NCBI RefSeq assembly: GCF_003058365.1
Contig: NZ_CP028858.1
Location: 1,736,001-1,800,000, forward strand
DNA: 64,000 nt
Origin: Halococcoides cellulosivorans
GTDB lineage: Archaea; Halobacteriota; Halobacteria; Halobacteriales; Haloarculaceae
Direction of reading: 5' to 3'
The position numbers and the translations under genes were made by a program. Under the pieces are notes generated by a model. That model did no database searches, was not told the origin of the DNA, and worked only from the letters and a program-made list of their open reading frames with translations. The first letter of the stretch is position 1; every line of letters begins with the position of its first letter. Below are positions 15,293-24,414 of the stretch, one piece after another.

Positions 15293-18208
15293 ATGACACG
15301 ACACGACCCACACCGACAGGAACCGTCGATCGACCGGTCGGTCGCCACGAGACGCGACTTCTTGAAGAAGACCGTCGGCGCGGGCGTCGCCGCCGCGGGG
15401 CTGACGGGCGCGGTCGGGACGGCCGCCGCCGAGGGATTCAACACGCCGTGGCTCCACCGCGACGGCAACCTCGTGAAAGACCCGATGGGCAACGAGGTCG
15501 TCCTGCGCGGCGTCAACATCGGAGATCCGAAGCGACTGAACGTGACCGCCTCCGCACGGGGCAAGACCGCCGAGCAGGTCGTCCGGGCGGCGACCGACGA
15601 ATCCGACGGCTGGCACTCCCGGTTCATCCGCATCCCCGTCCAGCCGTGGGACGTGGCCGAACTCCCGCCAGTCCCGATGGCCTGGGGGATGGACGACCCG
15701 CCCGCGGAGTTCGTCAAAGTCGGTGAGGAACAGGGCTACTACGAACCGCCACTGTTCACGGCCGACGAACTCGAAACGTACATCGAGACCCACCTCAAGC
15801 CCGTCGTTCAGGCGTGTATCGACAACGACGTCTACTGTATCGTCGACTACCACCGCCACTGGGGCGACGGCGAACTCGCGTGGGCCGAAGGCGACGAGTA
15901 CGGCAACCCGAAAGGCCCGAACCCGGGCCTCGACGAAGAGGTGCGGACGTTCTGGGACACGGTCGCACCCCACTTCGCGGACGTCCCGAACGTCCTGTTC
16001 GAGTTGTACAACGAGCCCACGAAACCAGGGTGGGGCCCCGAGGACGTCATCTGGAACGGGTGGCGATCGGTCGCCCAGCCCTGGGTCGACATCATCCGCG
16101 AGCACGCGCCGCGGAACATGATCCTCATCGGCAATCCGCGCTGGTCACGGATGGTCTGGGGGATCAAATACGGCGAGTTCGACGGCGATAACCTTGGCTA
16201 CACTTACCACGCCTACCCCGGCCACGCCGTCACGGACTTCGACGACGACACCGGCAACGCCTGGGAGCAAGCGCCCCTGTTCGTCACGGAGTGGGGCTAC
16301 TCCGAAGGGCGGTGTAAGTGGATCTGTGGCAACGACCAGCGGTTCGGCACGCCGTTCAAAGAGTGGGCCTCCGAGCGGCCGATCCACTGGACAGCGTGGT
16401 GTTTCGATCCGGTCTGGCTGCCGAACATGGTCGAGCGCGATTTCGACACCGACAGCGCCCAAGACGCCATCGGCAACCCGTACGGCGGCACGATTCCGGA
16501 GTTCTGTACCGACCTGCCCTGTGACTGGCGGGTGCTCGGCCAGGACGGCAACTACGCGGGCGTCCTCGTCAAAGACTGGCTGACCGAGGTCCGCGAGGAT
16601 AGCGTCCCACAGGTCGATTACGACCCCCACCCGCCCGCGGCCCCGCCGGACCTCGCTGCGACCGCGGTCGATCAGACGAGCGTCGCCATCGGGTGGGACC
16701 AACCGGCGAATCCGGGCGATTCGCCGTTCGACGGCTACGTCGTCTACGTCGACGGCCGTCAGCGCACGACGCTCGGTCCCGACACGACCACCTATACGGT
16801 CGAGGAGCTGCTCTCCGACACGCGGTATCAGATTAGCGTCACTGGCATCGACGTGGCGGGCAACGAGGGCCGACCCGCGACCGTGACCGTCACGACCGAC
16901 GCGTACGACGATTCGACCCCGCCGGACGTGCCGAGCGGGCTCGAAATCGTCGACCGCACCCACGAGTCGATCACGGTCTCGTGGTCCGGGGTTACGGATA
17001 CCGGCCCCTCGGGCGTCCACCACTACACAGTTGCCCTCGACGGTAGCGTCCGGACACGCGTCGCCGCCGGATCGACCGAGACGACCCTGGAGGACCTCGC
17101 GCCCGAGACGGAGTACGAAATCACGGTCACGGCCGTCGACACCGCTGGCAACGAGTCCGCCGCCAGCGCACCGCTCGCGGCCGCTACCGAGGTCGACCGG
17201 CCGGGCGCGGACGCCCTCCTCTTACACACGTTCGACGACCGGGACGCCTGGCCGGACGGCAACTGCCAGGGCGAGGGCTGGACGGGCCAGAGCGGCCTGA
17301 CGACCGAGCAGAGCGACGGCCGAATCGCAGTTTCCTACGACGGCGGCGGATGGATGGGGAGCAAGCTCGGCACCGACATCTCGGGGTACGACTACCTCAA
17401 GCTCCGGATGGCCGGAGCGGCGGGTGGCGAACACGAACAGGTCTCGATCAGACTCGGTGGGCAGAGTTCGTCGTTCGAGGACACGATCGGTGCGCTCTCG
17501 GGCCAGGAACTCGGCACCGAGATGAGCGTGCTCGCGGTCGATCTGGCCGCGAACGATGCGCCGGCCACCCCTGCGGAGTTCCGGCTCTTTTTCGAGGGCA
17601 CCGGCAGTGTGACCCTCGACGACGTCTGGCTGGATTCGGTCCCACCGGGCGAGACCGCCGACTCGATCGCACCGTCGACGCCCGCCGACCTTGCCGTCGA
17701 CGGCACGACCGACGAGTCGATCACCGTCTCCTGGACAGAGTCGACCGACGCGGGAGGGTCGGGCGTCGCCAACTACGCACTCTGGGCGAGTACCCACGGC
17801 CCGGTCGAGACCGTCGCGGAGACGACGGTCGACGGCAAAACGACACAGGCCACACTCTCGGGGCTGATCAAGGCCGATCGGACCTACCAGATTCACGTCC
17901 AGGCCATCGACGGCGCGGGCAACAAGTCGGCCCCGGCGACGGTGCTCGCAGCGACCACCGGTGACGGTGACCCGCCGACGACCACGCCGACCGACGAGCC
18001 AGACTGGCCCGCGGGCGCGACCGACCCTGACGGCGACGGACTGTTCGAAGACCTCTCGGGTGACGGCCGGATCAATTTCCCGGACGTCAACACGCTGTTC
18101 CAGAACACAGACAGCGATCGCGCGGCCAGAAACTCCGAGTTCTACGACTTCACTGGCGACGGGGTCGTCGATATGCAGGACGTCCTCGCGCTGTTCGAGT
18201 CGGTCTGA
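15293..18208 (+). CDS. Large secreted GH5 cellulase with FN3, CBM-like and dockerin-like modules
   Basis: The protein has 971 residues. A Tat signal with RRDFLKKTVGAG is followed by a GH5 barrel (about 45-430). Its acid/base glutamate is in LYNEP (Glu241) and its nucleophile in VTEWGY (Glu333). Two fibronectin type III domains follow (about 455-540 and 545-635). A 145-residue beta-rich, CBM-like module (about 640-785) comes next, with LLLHTFDDRDAW at its start and VTLDDVWLDS at its end. Then come a third FN3 domain (about 795-890), a PT-rich linker and the dockerin-like module shared with its neighbours. It probably breaks down cellulose at or outside the cell surface. The 170-base gap upstream suggests its own promoter. 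Confidence 0.9.
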   Translation: MTRHDPHRQEPSIDRSVATRRDFLKKTVGAGVAAAGLTGAVGTAAAEGFNTPWLHRDGNLVKDPMGNEVVLRGVNIGDPKRLNVTASARGKTAEQVVRAATDESDGWHSRFIRIPVQPWDVAELPPVPMAWGMDDPPAEFVKVGEEQGYYEPPLFTADELETYIETHLKPVVQACIDNDVYCIVDYHRHWGDGELAWAEGDEYGNPKGPNPGLDEEVRTFWDTVAPHFADVPNVLFELYNEPTKPGWGPEDVIWNGWRSVAQPWVDIIREHAPRNMILIGNPRWSRMVWGIKYGEFDGDNLGYTYHAYPGHAVTDFDDDTGNAWEQAPLFVTEWGYSEGRCKWICGNDQRFGTPFKEWASERPIHWTAWCFDPVWLPNMVERDFDTDSAQDAIGNPYGGTIPEFCTDLPCDWRVLGQDGNYAGVLVKDWLTEVREDSVPQVDYDPHPPAAPPDLAATAVDQTSVAIGWDQPANPGDSPFDGYVVYVDGRQRTTLGPDTTTYTVEELLSDTRYQISVTGIDVAGNEGRPATVTVTTDAYDDSTPPDVPSGLEIVDRTHESITVSWSGVTDTGPSGVHHYTVALDGSVRTRVAAGSTETTLEDLAPETEYEITVTAVDTAGNESAASAPLAAATEVDRPGADALLLHTFDDRDAWPDGNCQGEGWTGQSGLTTEQSDGRIAVSYDGGGWMGSKLGTDISGYDYLKLRMAGAAGGEHEQVSIRLGGQSSSFEDTIGALSGQELGTEMSVLAVDLAANDAPATPAEFRLFFEGTGSVTLDDVWLDSVPPGETADSIAPSTPADLAVDGTTDESITVSWTESTDAGGSGVANYALWASTHGPVETVAETTVDGKTTQATLSGLIKADRTYQIHVQAIDGAGNKSAPATVLAATTGDGDPPTTTPTDEPDWPAGATDPDGDGLFEDLSGDGRINFPDVNTLFQNTDSDRAARNSEFYDFTGDGVVDMQDVLALFESV

Positions 18209-18308
18209 CGACTGTTCCGTTCCTTCGACAGAGATACCAGGCACTGACATCCTCCCACGGCTAATATCAACAGGATAATGCCATCCGATCCTGAACACGA
18301 AATCGAGA

Positions 18309-19937
18309 ATGGCCCACGGTATCGGACGCAATCACGATTGCCGATTGATCGTTATCGTGGTCATCACACTTGTCGCGCTGGGAGGGATACCGGTTGTAGG
18401 CGGCTCTGAAACCGGGAACGCGACGGCCGGTGAAATAGTCTGGAGCCACGAGACCGGAGACTGGGCGTGGAACGCTCCGACCGTCGCCGACGAAACAGTG
18501 TACGTTGGATCACAAGACGGTCGATTTTACGCACTGTCGACGGCGACTGGCGACACCGAATGGAGTTACGATGTCGGGGACGCAGTGTTCACAGCGCCTG
18601 CGCTGACGAACGGAACCGTCTACTTCGGGGCAGCAGACAATCACCTGTATGCCCTCAACGCCACGACCGGTGACCGGGAGTGGAGATTCGAGACTGGAGA
18701 CTCTATCGGGGCCGCCCCGACGGTCATCGACGGTACAGCCTACGTGGGATCAGACGACGGCAAAGTCTACGCACTCGATGCCCGAACCGGAGCAGTCGAG
18801 TGGACCCACCAGACTGGCGACTGGGTGTCGTCGTCGCCGACCGTCGTCGACGGGACCGTGTACGTCGGGTCGTACACTTCGAAGATTTACGCACTGAACG
18901 CCTCGACCGGTGCCGTCGAATGGAACTATACGACCGACGGCTACGTGGCTGCTTCTCCGACAGTGGTGAACGGAACTGTTTACGCGGGGTCATACGATCA
19001 GCACCTGTACGCGCTGGACGCAGAGACGGGTACTCTGGAGTGGCGCTACGAGACCGATGGCTGGACGTATTCCGACCCGACCGTCGCGAACGGGACGGTC
19101 TATTTCGGCTCTGTCGACGACCGTGTCTATGCGCTCGACGCACGCACGGGCCACCTGGAGTGGCGGACTGCCACTGGCAATGGCATCGCTGGCGCCCCGA
19201 CGGTCGCCGGTGGAACCGTTTACGTCGGATCGCTCGACGCCTCGCTGTACGCCATCGACGCCCGCACTGGATCGATCGAGTGGACCTACGATACGGCAGT
19301 GAGTATCAGATCGGTCCCGACAGTCGCCAATGGGACCGTCTACGTCGCGTCGGGAGACACCAACGTCTACGCCATCGCAACCGGACACACCGGGTCGTCG
19401 ATGGGGTCCCGGGCCAGACTCGGGACGACCGGACACGTCGGCGACCTCGCTGACGAGTTCGGTCGTCCAGTGGCCAGCGTCCACACCCCAGTGACCCGAC
19501 CGGCAGTCCACACAGAAGTGACGGTCGACGCGTCGGACTCGACCGACTACGACGGCCACATCACGTCGTATCAATGGCGTGTCGACGGCCAGTCCGTCCC
19601 AGAATCTGGACCGACGTTCACCCATGCCTTCGAGACTCGGGGCGTCCACGAGGTGTCGGTGACGGTCATCGATGAGGATGGAAAGCGGGCGACGGCCGAA
19701 ACCGACATCGAGGTCGGATTGGCCCGGCCGATCGACGGTGTCCTCCCGCAGGATCCGGACGAAGACGGACTCTACGAAGACGTAACGGGAGACGGGCAAA
19801 TCAATTTCCCCGACGTGAACACGTTGTTCCAGCACGCCGAGTCACCGGCCGTACGGAACCACACCGCATACTACGACTTTAACGACGACGGGCAGGTCGA
19901 CCTGCAAGACGTCCTCGCGCTGTTCGAGGAGGTCTGA
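18309..19937 (+). CDS. Secreted PQQ-like beta-propeller protein with PKD domain and dockerin-like end
   Basis: The protein has 542 residues. A Sec-type signal helix (about 12-30) is followed by eight repeats of about 40 residues with the pattern TVYVGSxDxxxYALDAxTGxxEW, which would close into an eight-bladed propeller. A PKD domain lies at about 395-470 (VTVDASDSTDYDGHITSYQW). It ends with the same dockerin-like module as the two cellulases: DEDGLYEDVTGDGQINFPDV and DLQDVLALFEEV. There is no enzyme motif. A binding or scaffold role beside the cellulases is likely. DNA in the propeller region is itself repetitive. Confidence 0.85.
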   Translation: MAHGIGRNHDCRLIVIVVITLVALGGIPVVGGSETGNATAGEIVWSHETGDWAWNAPTVADETVYVGSQDGRFYALSTATGDTEWSYDVGDAVFTAPALTNGTVYFGAADNHLYALNATTGDREWRFETGDSIGAAPTVIDGTAYVGSDDGKVYALDARTGAVEWTHQTGDWVSSSPTVVDGTVYVGSYTSKIYALNASTGAVEWNYTTDGYVAASPTVVNGTVYAGSYDQHLYALDAETGTLEWRYETDGWTYSDPTVANGTVYFGSVDDRVYALDARTGHLEWRTATGNGIAGAPTVAGGTVYVGSLDASLYAIDARTGSIEWTYDTAVSIRSVPTVANGTVYVASGDTNVYAIATGHTGSSMGSRARLGTTGHVGDLADEFGRPVASVHTPVTRPAVHTEVTVDASDSTDYDGHITSYQWRVDGQSVPESGPTFTHAFETRGVHEVSVTVIDEDGKRATAETDIEVGLARPIDGVLPQDPDEDGLYEDVTGDGQINFPDVNTLFQHAESPAVRNHTAYYDFNDDGQVDLQDVLALFEEV

Positions 19938-20092
19938 CCGCTCGCCCGGATAGAAACGCCCTTACCGTTCGGCCGAAAATCCCAGTCCGAGCGCCCGTCC
20001 GAGCGCAGGACGGGGCGCGATCGAGCGCCGGTGGTGAGCGAATCCGACGGATTCGCGATCCTCGGCGCACGAGCGAACGACGTGAGCGAAGT

Positions 20093-20163
20093 GCGCCGGT
20101 GGTCTAGTGGTATGACAAGGGCCTTCCAAGCCCTCGACCCGGGTTCAATTCCCGGCCGGCGCA
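20093..20163 (+). tRNA. tRNA-Gly (anticodon TCC)
   Basis: A 71-base cloverleaf: acceptor GCGCCGG pairs with CCGGCGC, the anticodon stem AGGGC/GCCCT carries loop CTTCCAA, and the T-arm is CCGGG TTCAATT CCCGG. The discriminator is A. The anticodon TCC reads GGA and probably GGG glycine codons. No intron is seen and CCA is not encoded. Copies of its 3' end recur downstream. Confidence 0.96.
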
Positions 20164-21039
20164 GTGAGCGAGGTCGAACGGAGTGAGACCTCGAAAAGCG
20201 AACGGGGAACGCAGTGACCCGTGAGCAGTGAGCGAGCAGGCCCGGAATTGAATCCTGGAAGTCACAGCCCGCGCAGGGCCGCAGGCCCGAGCAGGAATGT
20301 CTTCCCCCGGTTCAATTCCCGGCCGGCGCATCTCTCCTCCCGACCGACGTACGCCGCCCGTAGATCGCAAACGCAAGGCGTTTGCTCACTTCTGACAGAC
20401 AGCGTCTGTCAGCGTTCGCCTCGCTCTAGGCGAACTCCCGGCCGGCGTCCAGCCGAGCGAAGCGAGGCTGGACTCGGGAGACGAACGACCGTGAGTCTCC
20501 CGGCGTCCTCGTGAGGGCCGAAGGCCCGAACGAGGGCTCGGAAGAGCTCGCTCTTCCGGCGCATCTCTCCTCCCGACGGTCGTCGTTCAACCATGAGCGA
20601 CGCTCTTGAGCCCAGCCTCGCAGACTGGACGAGAACCGATCGATCGAGTACGCTGTCAGCAGCAGTATCGGCCACTGAAACTCCGAGCAGGCGGCCATTA
20701 CTGTGGGGAAAAGACCGTCCAAAGGCCCTCGGAGCCCGATATGCGGCGATCGATCCCTTTCGAACGACGAAATGGCGACCAGCCCGGAGACCACACGACG
20801 GTGGGCTCAGCGAACCGTTCGAATTGGCCGAGTAGAGACCAGTACGCCCGACGATCGGCCGAATCCCGATGGCACGCTTTCGGGAAAACCACCACCGGGA
20901 AGCGGGATAGCGTGATCCATCCAATATCGGCCGATTCCGACCCTCTATGGCCCGATTCCCGACAGACAGTTCGAAAGAAACGTGTGAACGGTCCGGTCCT
21001 TTTATGAGTCCCGACGACCCACGTTCAGTCGATTCAATC
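20164..21039. other. Gene-poor stretch rich in tRNA-end copies and palindromes
   Basis: No supportable gene is seen for almost 900 bases. The first 420 bases hold repeated pieces of the tRNA-Gly 3' end (20309-20330, and a shorter piece near 20436) and hairpins with three-base loops at 20367-20385 and 20392-20412. Other inverted repeats lie near 20414-20435 and 20540-20557. A 22-base direct repeat occurs at 20323 and 20557. From 20580 to 21000 the sequence looks non-coding, with the zinc-ribbon promoter at its end. Confidence 0.6.
20309..20330 (+). repeat. Copy of the tRNA-Gly 3' end (att-like)
   Basis: Twenty-two bases, GGTTCAATTCCCGGCCGGCG plus CA, are identical to 20142-20163, the T-loop-to-end part of tRNA-Gly(TCC). 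The last part of this copy, together with the bases after it (CCGGCGCATCTCTCCTCCCG...), recurs again at 20557-20578, giving a chain of nested duplications. This is the usual footprint of tyrosine-integrase insertion at a tRNA gene. Confidence 0.75.
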
Positions 21040-21201
21040 ATGGGGGTGCTCCAGCGAGGCCTCGGATTGCTCCGTACCGAGGACACAGACGGGGAGAACA
21101 AGCCGTTCGTCTGTACGTCCTGTGAGCACTCGTTGTCGGTACAGTATCACACGTGCCCGTACTGTGGCAGCTACGACGTCCGCAGCGCCGAGTGGCTCTA
21201 A
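21040..21201 (+). CDS. Small zinc-ribbon protein
   Basis: The ATG at 21040 gives 53 residues starting MGVLQRGLGLL, with two CxxC pairs (CTSC and CPYC) 16 residues apart. They hold one zinc ion in the style of haloarchaeal small zinc-ribbon proteins. An AT-rich box (CCTTTTATG) about 38 bases upstream supports this start. In-frame ATGs at 20947 and 21004 would give longer N-termini but lie upstream of, or inside, that box. The function is unknown; such proteins may bind nucleic acid or partner proteins. It converges with leuS, whose stop lies only a few bases inside its end. Confidence 0.7.
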   Translation: MGVLQRGLGLLRTEDTDGENKPFVCTSCEHSLSVQYHTCPYCGSYDVRSAEWL

Positions 21202-23837
21202 TCGATTCTGATCGCGGGTCGGCCAGGACGCGCAGCGAGTGCCTGCTCCCGAGGGGCCTCGTCGGCCGCGCGGACCTCGACGCGTGCGTCGAACTCGTCA
21301 GCGAGCAGCCACGCCGCCCGGTCGAGGACGACGCGTTCGCGATCGGCGTCGAAGACGGGGCCGAGGCGGCGCTGGCGGTCGAGCAGGTCGCTCGCGACCA
21401 CCTCGATCGTTCCGCGATCCACGGGCGGGTCGTCCAGCCTGGCGACCAGGTCGTCGAGTGCGGGTGAGGCAGCGTCCCGAACCGCACGGTGAAGATCGAC
21501 CGCCCACCCGGGCGCGACGGTGATCGCGACCGTCTCGGGGTCGTCGATGGCGGCCGTCTCGACGATGTCACGCACGTCCGCGCGCGTGCGCTCGATCAGG
21601 CTTCGTTCGCGACTGTAGGCCGCGATGTCGGCCTCCGGCGTGGGCCAATCGGCGGCCGCGACGAGGCCGTCCGCACGGAGGAGGTTCCAGCACTCTTCGG
21701 CAAGATACGGAGCCACCGTCGAGACCACCCGGACGAGAACGGTCAACCCCCGGCGATAGGTCGTGTCGTCGGGATCACCCCGATCGCGATACCGCGCGAG
21801 GCGATCGGCCAGACGGCGGATCTCACCGACGGCATCGTGGAACCGATACCGTTCGATCGCGTCGGTCGTCGCCGCGATCACCCGGTCGATCGTCCGATCG
21901 AGGCCTGCCTCCGTCCGGCCGGAGCGGTCGGCGGTCGCGAGGCCGTCGCGATACGCGTAGACCAGGGTGTACACCTGCTGGACCAGATCGTAGGCGTCGC
22001 CCACGTCGACGGCCGACCACTCGAAATCCCGCCGTGGGTGGGCCGCCTCCAGAACGGCGATCCGTGTCGTCTCCGGGCCGTACTCGTGGGGCGCGATCGC
22101 GTTGCCCGCCGTCTCGGCCATCTTCTCGCCCCCGGAGAGCACCGTCCCCTGCGCGACGAGTCGCTCGATCGGTTCGGCATCGTCGAGCAGATCCAGATCC
22201 GCCATCGCGTGTGCGAAAAATCGGAGATAGAGCAGATGGAGGACGGCGTGTTCGGTCCCGCCGACGTAGACGTCGACCGGGAGGCACTCCGCGACCGCGT
22301 CGGGATCGAACGGCCCCTCGTCGTACGCGGGCGAGCAGTAGCGCAGGAAATACCACGACGAGTCGACGAACGTGTCCATCGTGTCGGTCTCGCGCTCGGC
22401 AGGTCCGCCACAGTCGGGACAGGTGGTCTCGCGCCACTCGTCGGCGGCGTCGAGGGGGTTTCCCGTCGTCTCGACGTAGTCGGGCAGTTCGACGGGCAAC
22501 TCGGATTCGGGCACCGGGACCGGCCCACAGTCCGGACAGTGGACCACCGGGATCGGTGTCCCCCAGTAGCGCTGGCGGCTGATCAGCCAGTCGCGCAAGC
22601 GGTATCGGTCTGCGGCCTCGGCGGCGGGCGTCGCGTCGAGGAGGTGATCGCTCGCGGTCGCGCTGTCCAGGCCGGCCACCGATGCGGGGGCCTGGACGAC
22701 GCCCGGATCGGTGAACGGGCGGTCGACATCGTCGGCGTCCTCGGGTTCGACGACCACCTCGATCGGGCAGTCGTGGGCCGCTGCGAACGCGTGGGCCTGC
22801 GAGTCGTGGGCGGGCACGCCCATCACCGCACCCGTTCCGACGTCACCGAGGACGTACGCAGCGACGTAGACGGGCAGTTCCGCGCCAGTCACGGGGTTCT
22901 CGACGGTCGCGGGCGTCGCGACGCCGGCTTCGGGCCCTGCCCCGGGCGCGAGATCCGCGATCGCCGCCGCCAACTCGTCGTCGCGTTCGGCAAGCGCCTG
23001 GGCGAGGTCGTGATCGGGACTGACGGCGACGTAGGTCGCCCCAGCGATCGTGTCCAGTCGGCGGGTAAAGACCGCGACCGATTCGGTCGGGCCCTCGCGC
23101 ACCGGGAAGGCGACGCGGGTGCCCTCGCGGTGGCCGATCCACTCGCGCTGAGCGGCCCGGACGCCGTCGGCCCACCCGTCGAGGTCATCCAGTCCGCCCA
23201 GAAGGTCGTCGGCGTACTCCGTAATCCGGAGGAACCACTGATCGAGCGTGCGCGTGCGGACCGGCGTCGAACAGCGCCAGCACGTGCCACTGCCGCCCTC
23301 GGGGTCGACCGCGGACCCACCGACGACCTGGGCGTCCGCGAGGACGGTCTCGCATTCGGGACACCAGTTGACGGGCGCGCCCTCGTACTCGACGAGGCCA
23401 GCCTCGTGAAACTGCCGGAACAGCCACTGATTCCACCGATAATAGTCGGGGTCGGCCGTCCGGAGTTCCCGATCCCAGTCGAAGCCAAAGCCCAGCGTCG
23501 TCATCTCCTCGCGCATGCGCTGGATGCAGGCGTCGGTCCAGGAGGCGGGATCGGTCCCGCGCTCGCGAGCGGCGTTCTCGGCGGGCAGGCCGAACGCGTC
23601 CCACCCCATGGGGTGGACCACGTCACGCCCGCGCATCCGCTCGAAGCGCGCGGTGGCGTCCGTGATCGCGTAGTTGCGCACGTGGCCCATGTGGAGGCGC
23701 CCGGAGGGGTACGGAAACATCCCGAGCACGTAGACCGGATCCGACGGATCGGGACAGGCGTACACGTCTTCGCGGTCCCACGCCCACTGCCAGTACTCAG
23801 CGACACTGTCGTGATCGTACGTATCGGATCGTTCCAT
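21198..23837 (-). CDS. leuS: Leucyl-tRNA synthetase-like protein, bacterial type, with degenerate KMSKS motif
   Basis: The start at 23837 gives 879 residues of a bacterial-type LeuRS. The class I HIGH motif is present (PYPSGRLHMGH, HMGH at 49-52). So are the CP1 editing domain (TRRLDTIAGATYVAVSP, then VMGVPAHDSQAHAFA with the conserved aspartate), a zinc-ribbon insert (CPDCGP...CPDCGG) and an anticodon-binding helical domain. The second class I motif, KMSKS or KMSSS in relatives, reads KMAETAGN at 572. Editing motif T-T-R-P-D-T is also altered. Some haloarchaea carry two LeuRS paralogues, one less active; this may be the divergent copy. It is divergent from the SRPBCC gene. Confidence 0.85.
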   Translation of the reverse strand: MERSDTYDHDSVAEYWQWAWDREDVYACPDPSDPVYVLGMFPYPSGRLHMGHVRNYAITDATARFERMRGRDVVHPMGWDAFGLPAENAARERGTDPASWTDACIQRMREEMTTLGFGFDWDRELRTADPDYYRWNQWLFRQFHEAGLVEYEGAPVNWCPECETVLADAQVVGGSAVDPEGGSGTCWRCSTPVRTRTLDQWFLRITEYADDLLGGLDDLDGWADGVRAAQREWIGHREGTRVAFPVREGPTESVAVFTRRLDTIAGATYVAVSPDHDLAQALAERDDELAAAIADLAPGAGPEAGVATPATVENPVTGAELPVYVAAYVLGDVGTGAVMGVPAHDSQAHAFAAAHDCPIEVVVEPEDADDVDRPFTDPGVVQAPASVAGLDSATASDHLLDATPAAEAADRYRLRDWLISRQRYWGTPIPVVHCPDCGPVPVPESELPVELPDYVETTGNPLDAADEWRETTCPDCGGPAERETDTMDTFVDSSWYFLRYCSPAYDEGPFDPDAVAECLPVDVYVGGTEHAVLHLLYLRFFAHAMADLDLLDDAEPIERLVAQGTVLSGGEKMAETAGNAIAPHEYGPETTRIAVLEAAHPRRDFEWSAVDVGDAYDLVQQVYTLVYAYRDGLATADRSGRTEAGLDRTIDRVIAATTDAIERYRFHDAVGEIRRLADRLARYRDRGDPDDTTYRRGLTVLVRVVSTVAPYLAEECWNLLRADGLVAAADWPTPEADIAAYSRERSLIERTRADVRDIVETAAIDDPETVAITVAPGWAVDLHRAVRDAASPALDDLVARLDDPPVDRGTIEVVASDLLDRQRRLGPVFDADRERVVLDRAAWLLADEFDARVEVRAADEAPREQALAARPGRPAIRID

Positions 23838-23932
23838 CGACGAGCCTCGGGGTTCGGCCAAGATTGGGCCGGGCCCTGTAAAAGGCCTCCCCCCGCCACC
23901 AGGGGTATGCGCGTGGGGACCAATCGTCACGT

Positions 23933-24412
23933 ATGGCGACCTACGAGCGCTCTGCTGTCGTCGCGGCCCCGTTCGAAGACGTCTGGGCGTTTCACGACTC
24001 CCTGGAGGGCCTGGAGGCGCTCACCCCCGATTTCGTCGGCCTCCGCATCGAGTCGGTCGAAGGGCCCGACGGCGAGCGCGCGATCGACGATCTGGACGTG
24101 GGCACGCGTGCGACGATTTCGGTCCGCCCGTTCGGGGTCGGGCCGCGCCAGCGCGTCGAGACGACGATCGTGGAACGCGAGCGTGACGACGAGTCGGGCC
24201 ACTTCGTCGATACGTTCTCGGGCGGCCCGTTCGCGCGCTGGCGACACACACATCGGTTCGAGGCGGTCGAGGGCGGCACGCAGATTACCGATCACGTCGA
24301 GTACGCGCTCCGCGGTGGCGCGGTCGGGCGGACGCTCTCTCCGATCGCGGTCGTCGGGTTCGCACCCGCGTTCCGGGATCGACACCGGCGGACCGCCGCG
24401 CATCTGGAGTGA
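23933..24412 (+). CDS. SRPBCC family (polyketide cyclase/START-like) protein
   Basis: The 159-residue protein has the START-like fold pattern. A first strand (MATYERSAVVAAPFEDVWAFH) and a loop with LTPDFVGLRI come first. A run of strands ending in the segment TQITDHVEYALRGG follows, and a C-terminal helix (FRDRHRRTAAHL) closes the hydrophobic pocket. Members bind hydrophobic ligands; the ligand is unknown here. It is divergent from leuS, with less than 100 bases between the starts, and convergent with the GNAT gene. Confidence 0.85.
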   Translation: MATYERSAVVAAPFEDVWAFHDSLEGLEALTPDFVGLRIESVEGPDGERAIDDLDVGTRATISVRPFGVGPRQRVETTIVERERDDESGHFVDTFSGGPFARWRHTHRFEAVEGGTQITDHVEYALRGGAVGRTLSPIAVVGFAPAFRDRHRRTAAHLE

Positions 24413-24414
24413 GG

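Noticed and set aside
20414-20557. Larger inverted repeats after tRNA-Gly as a new insertion sequence
   Set aside because: There is no transposase, no target duplication, and the arms are short; they are better grouped with the tRNA-side hairpins and att scars.
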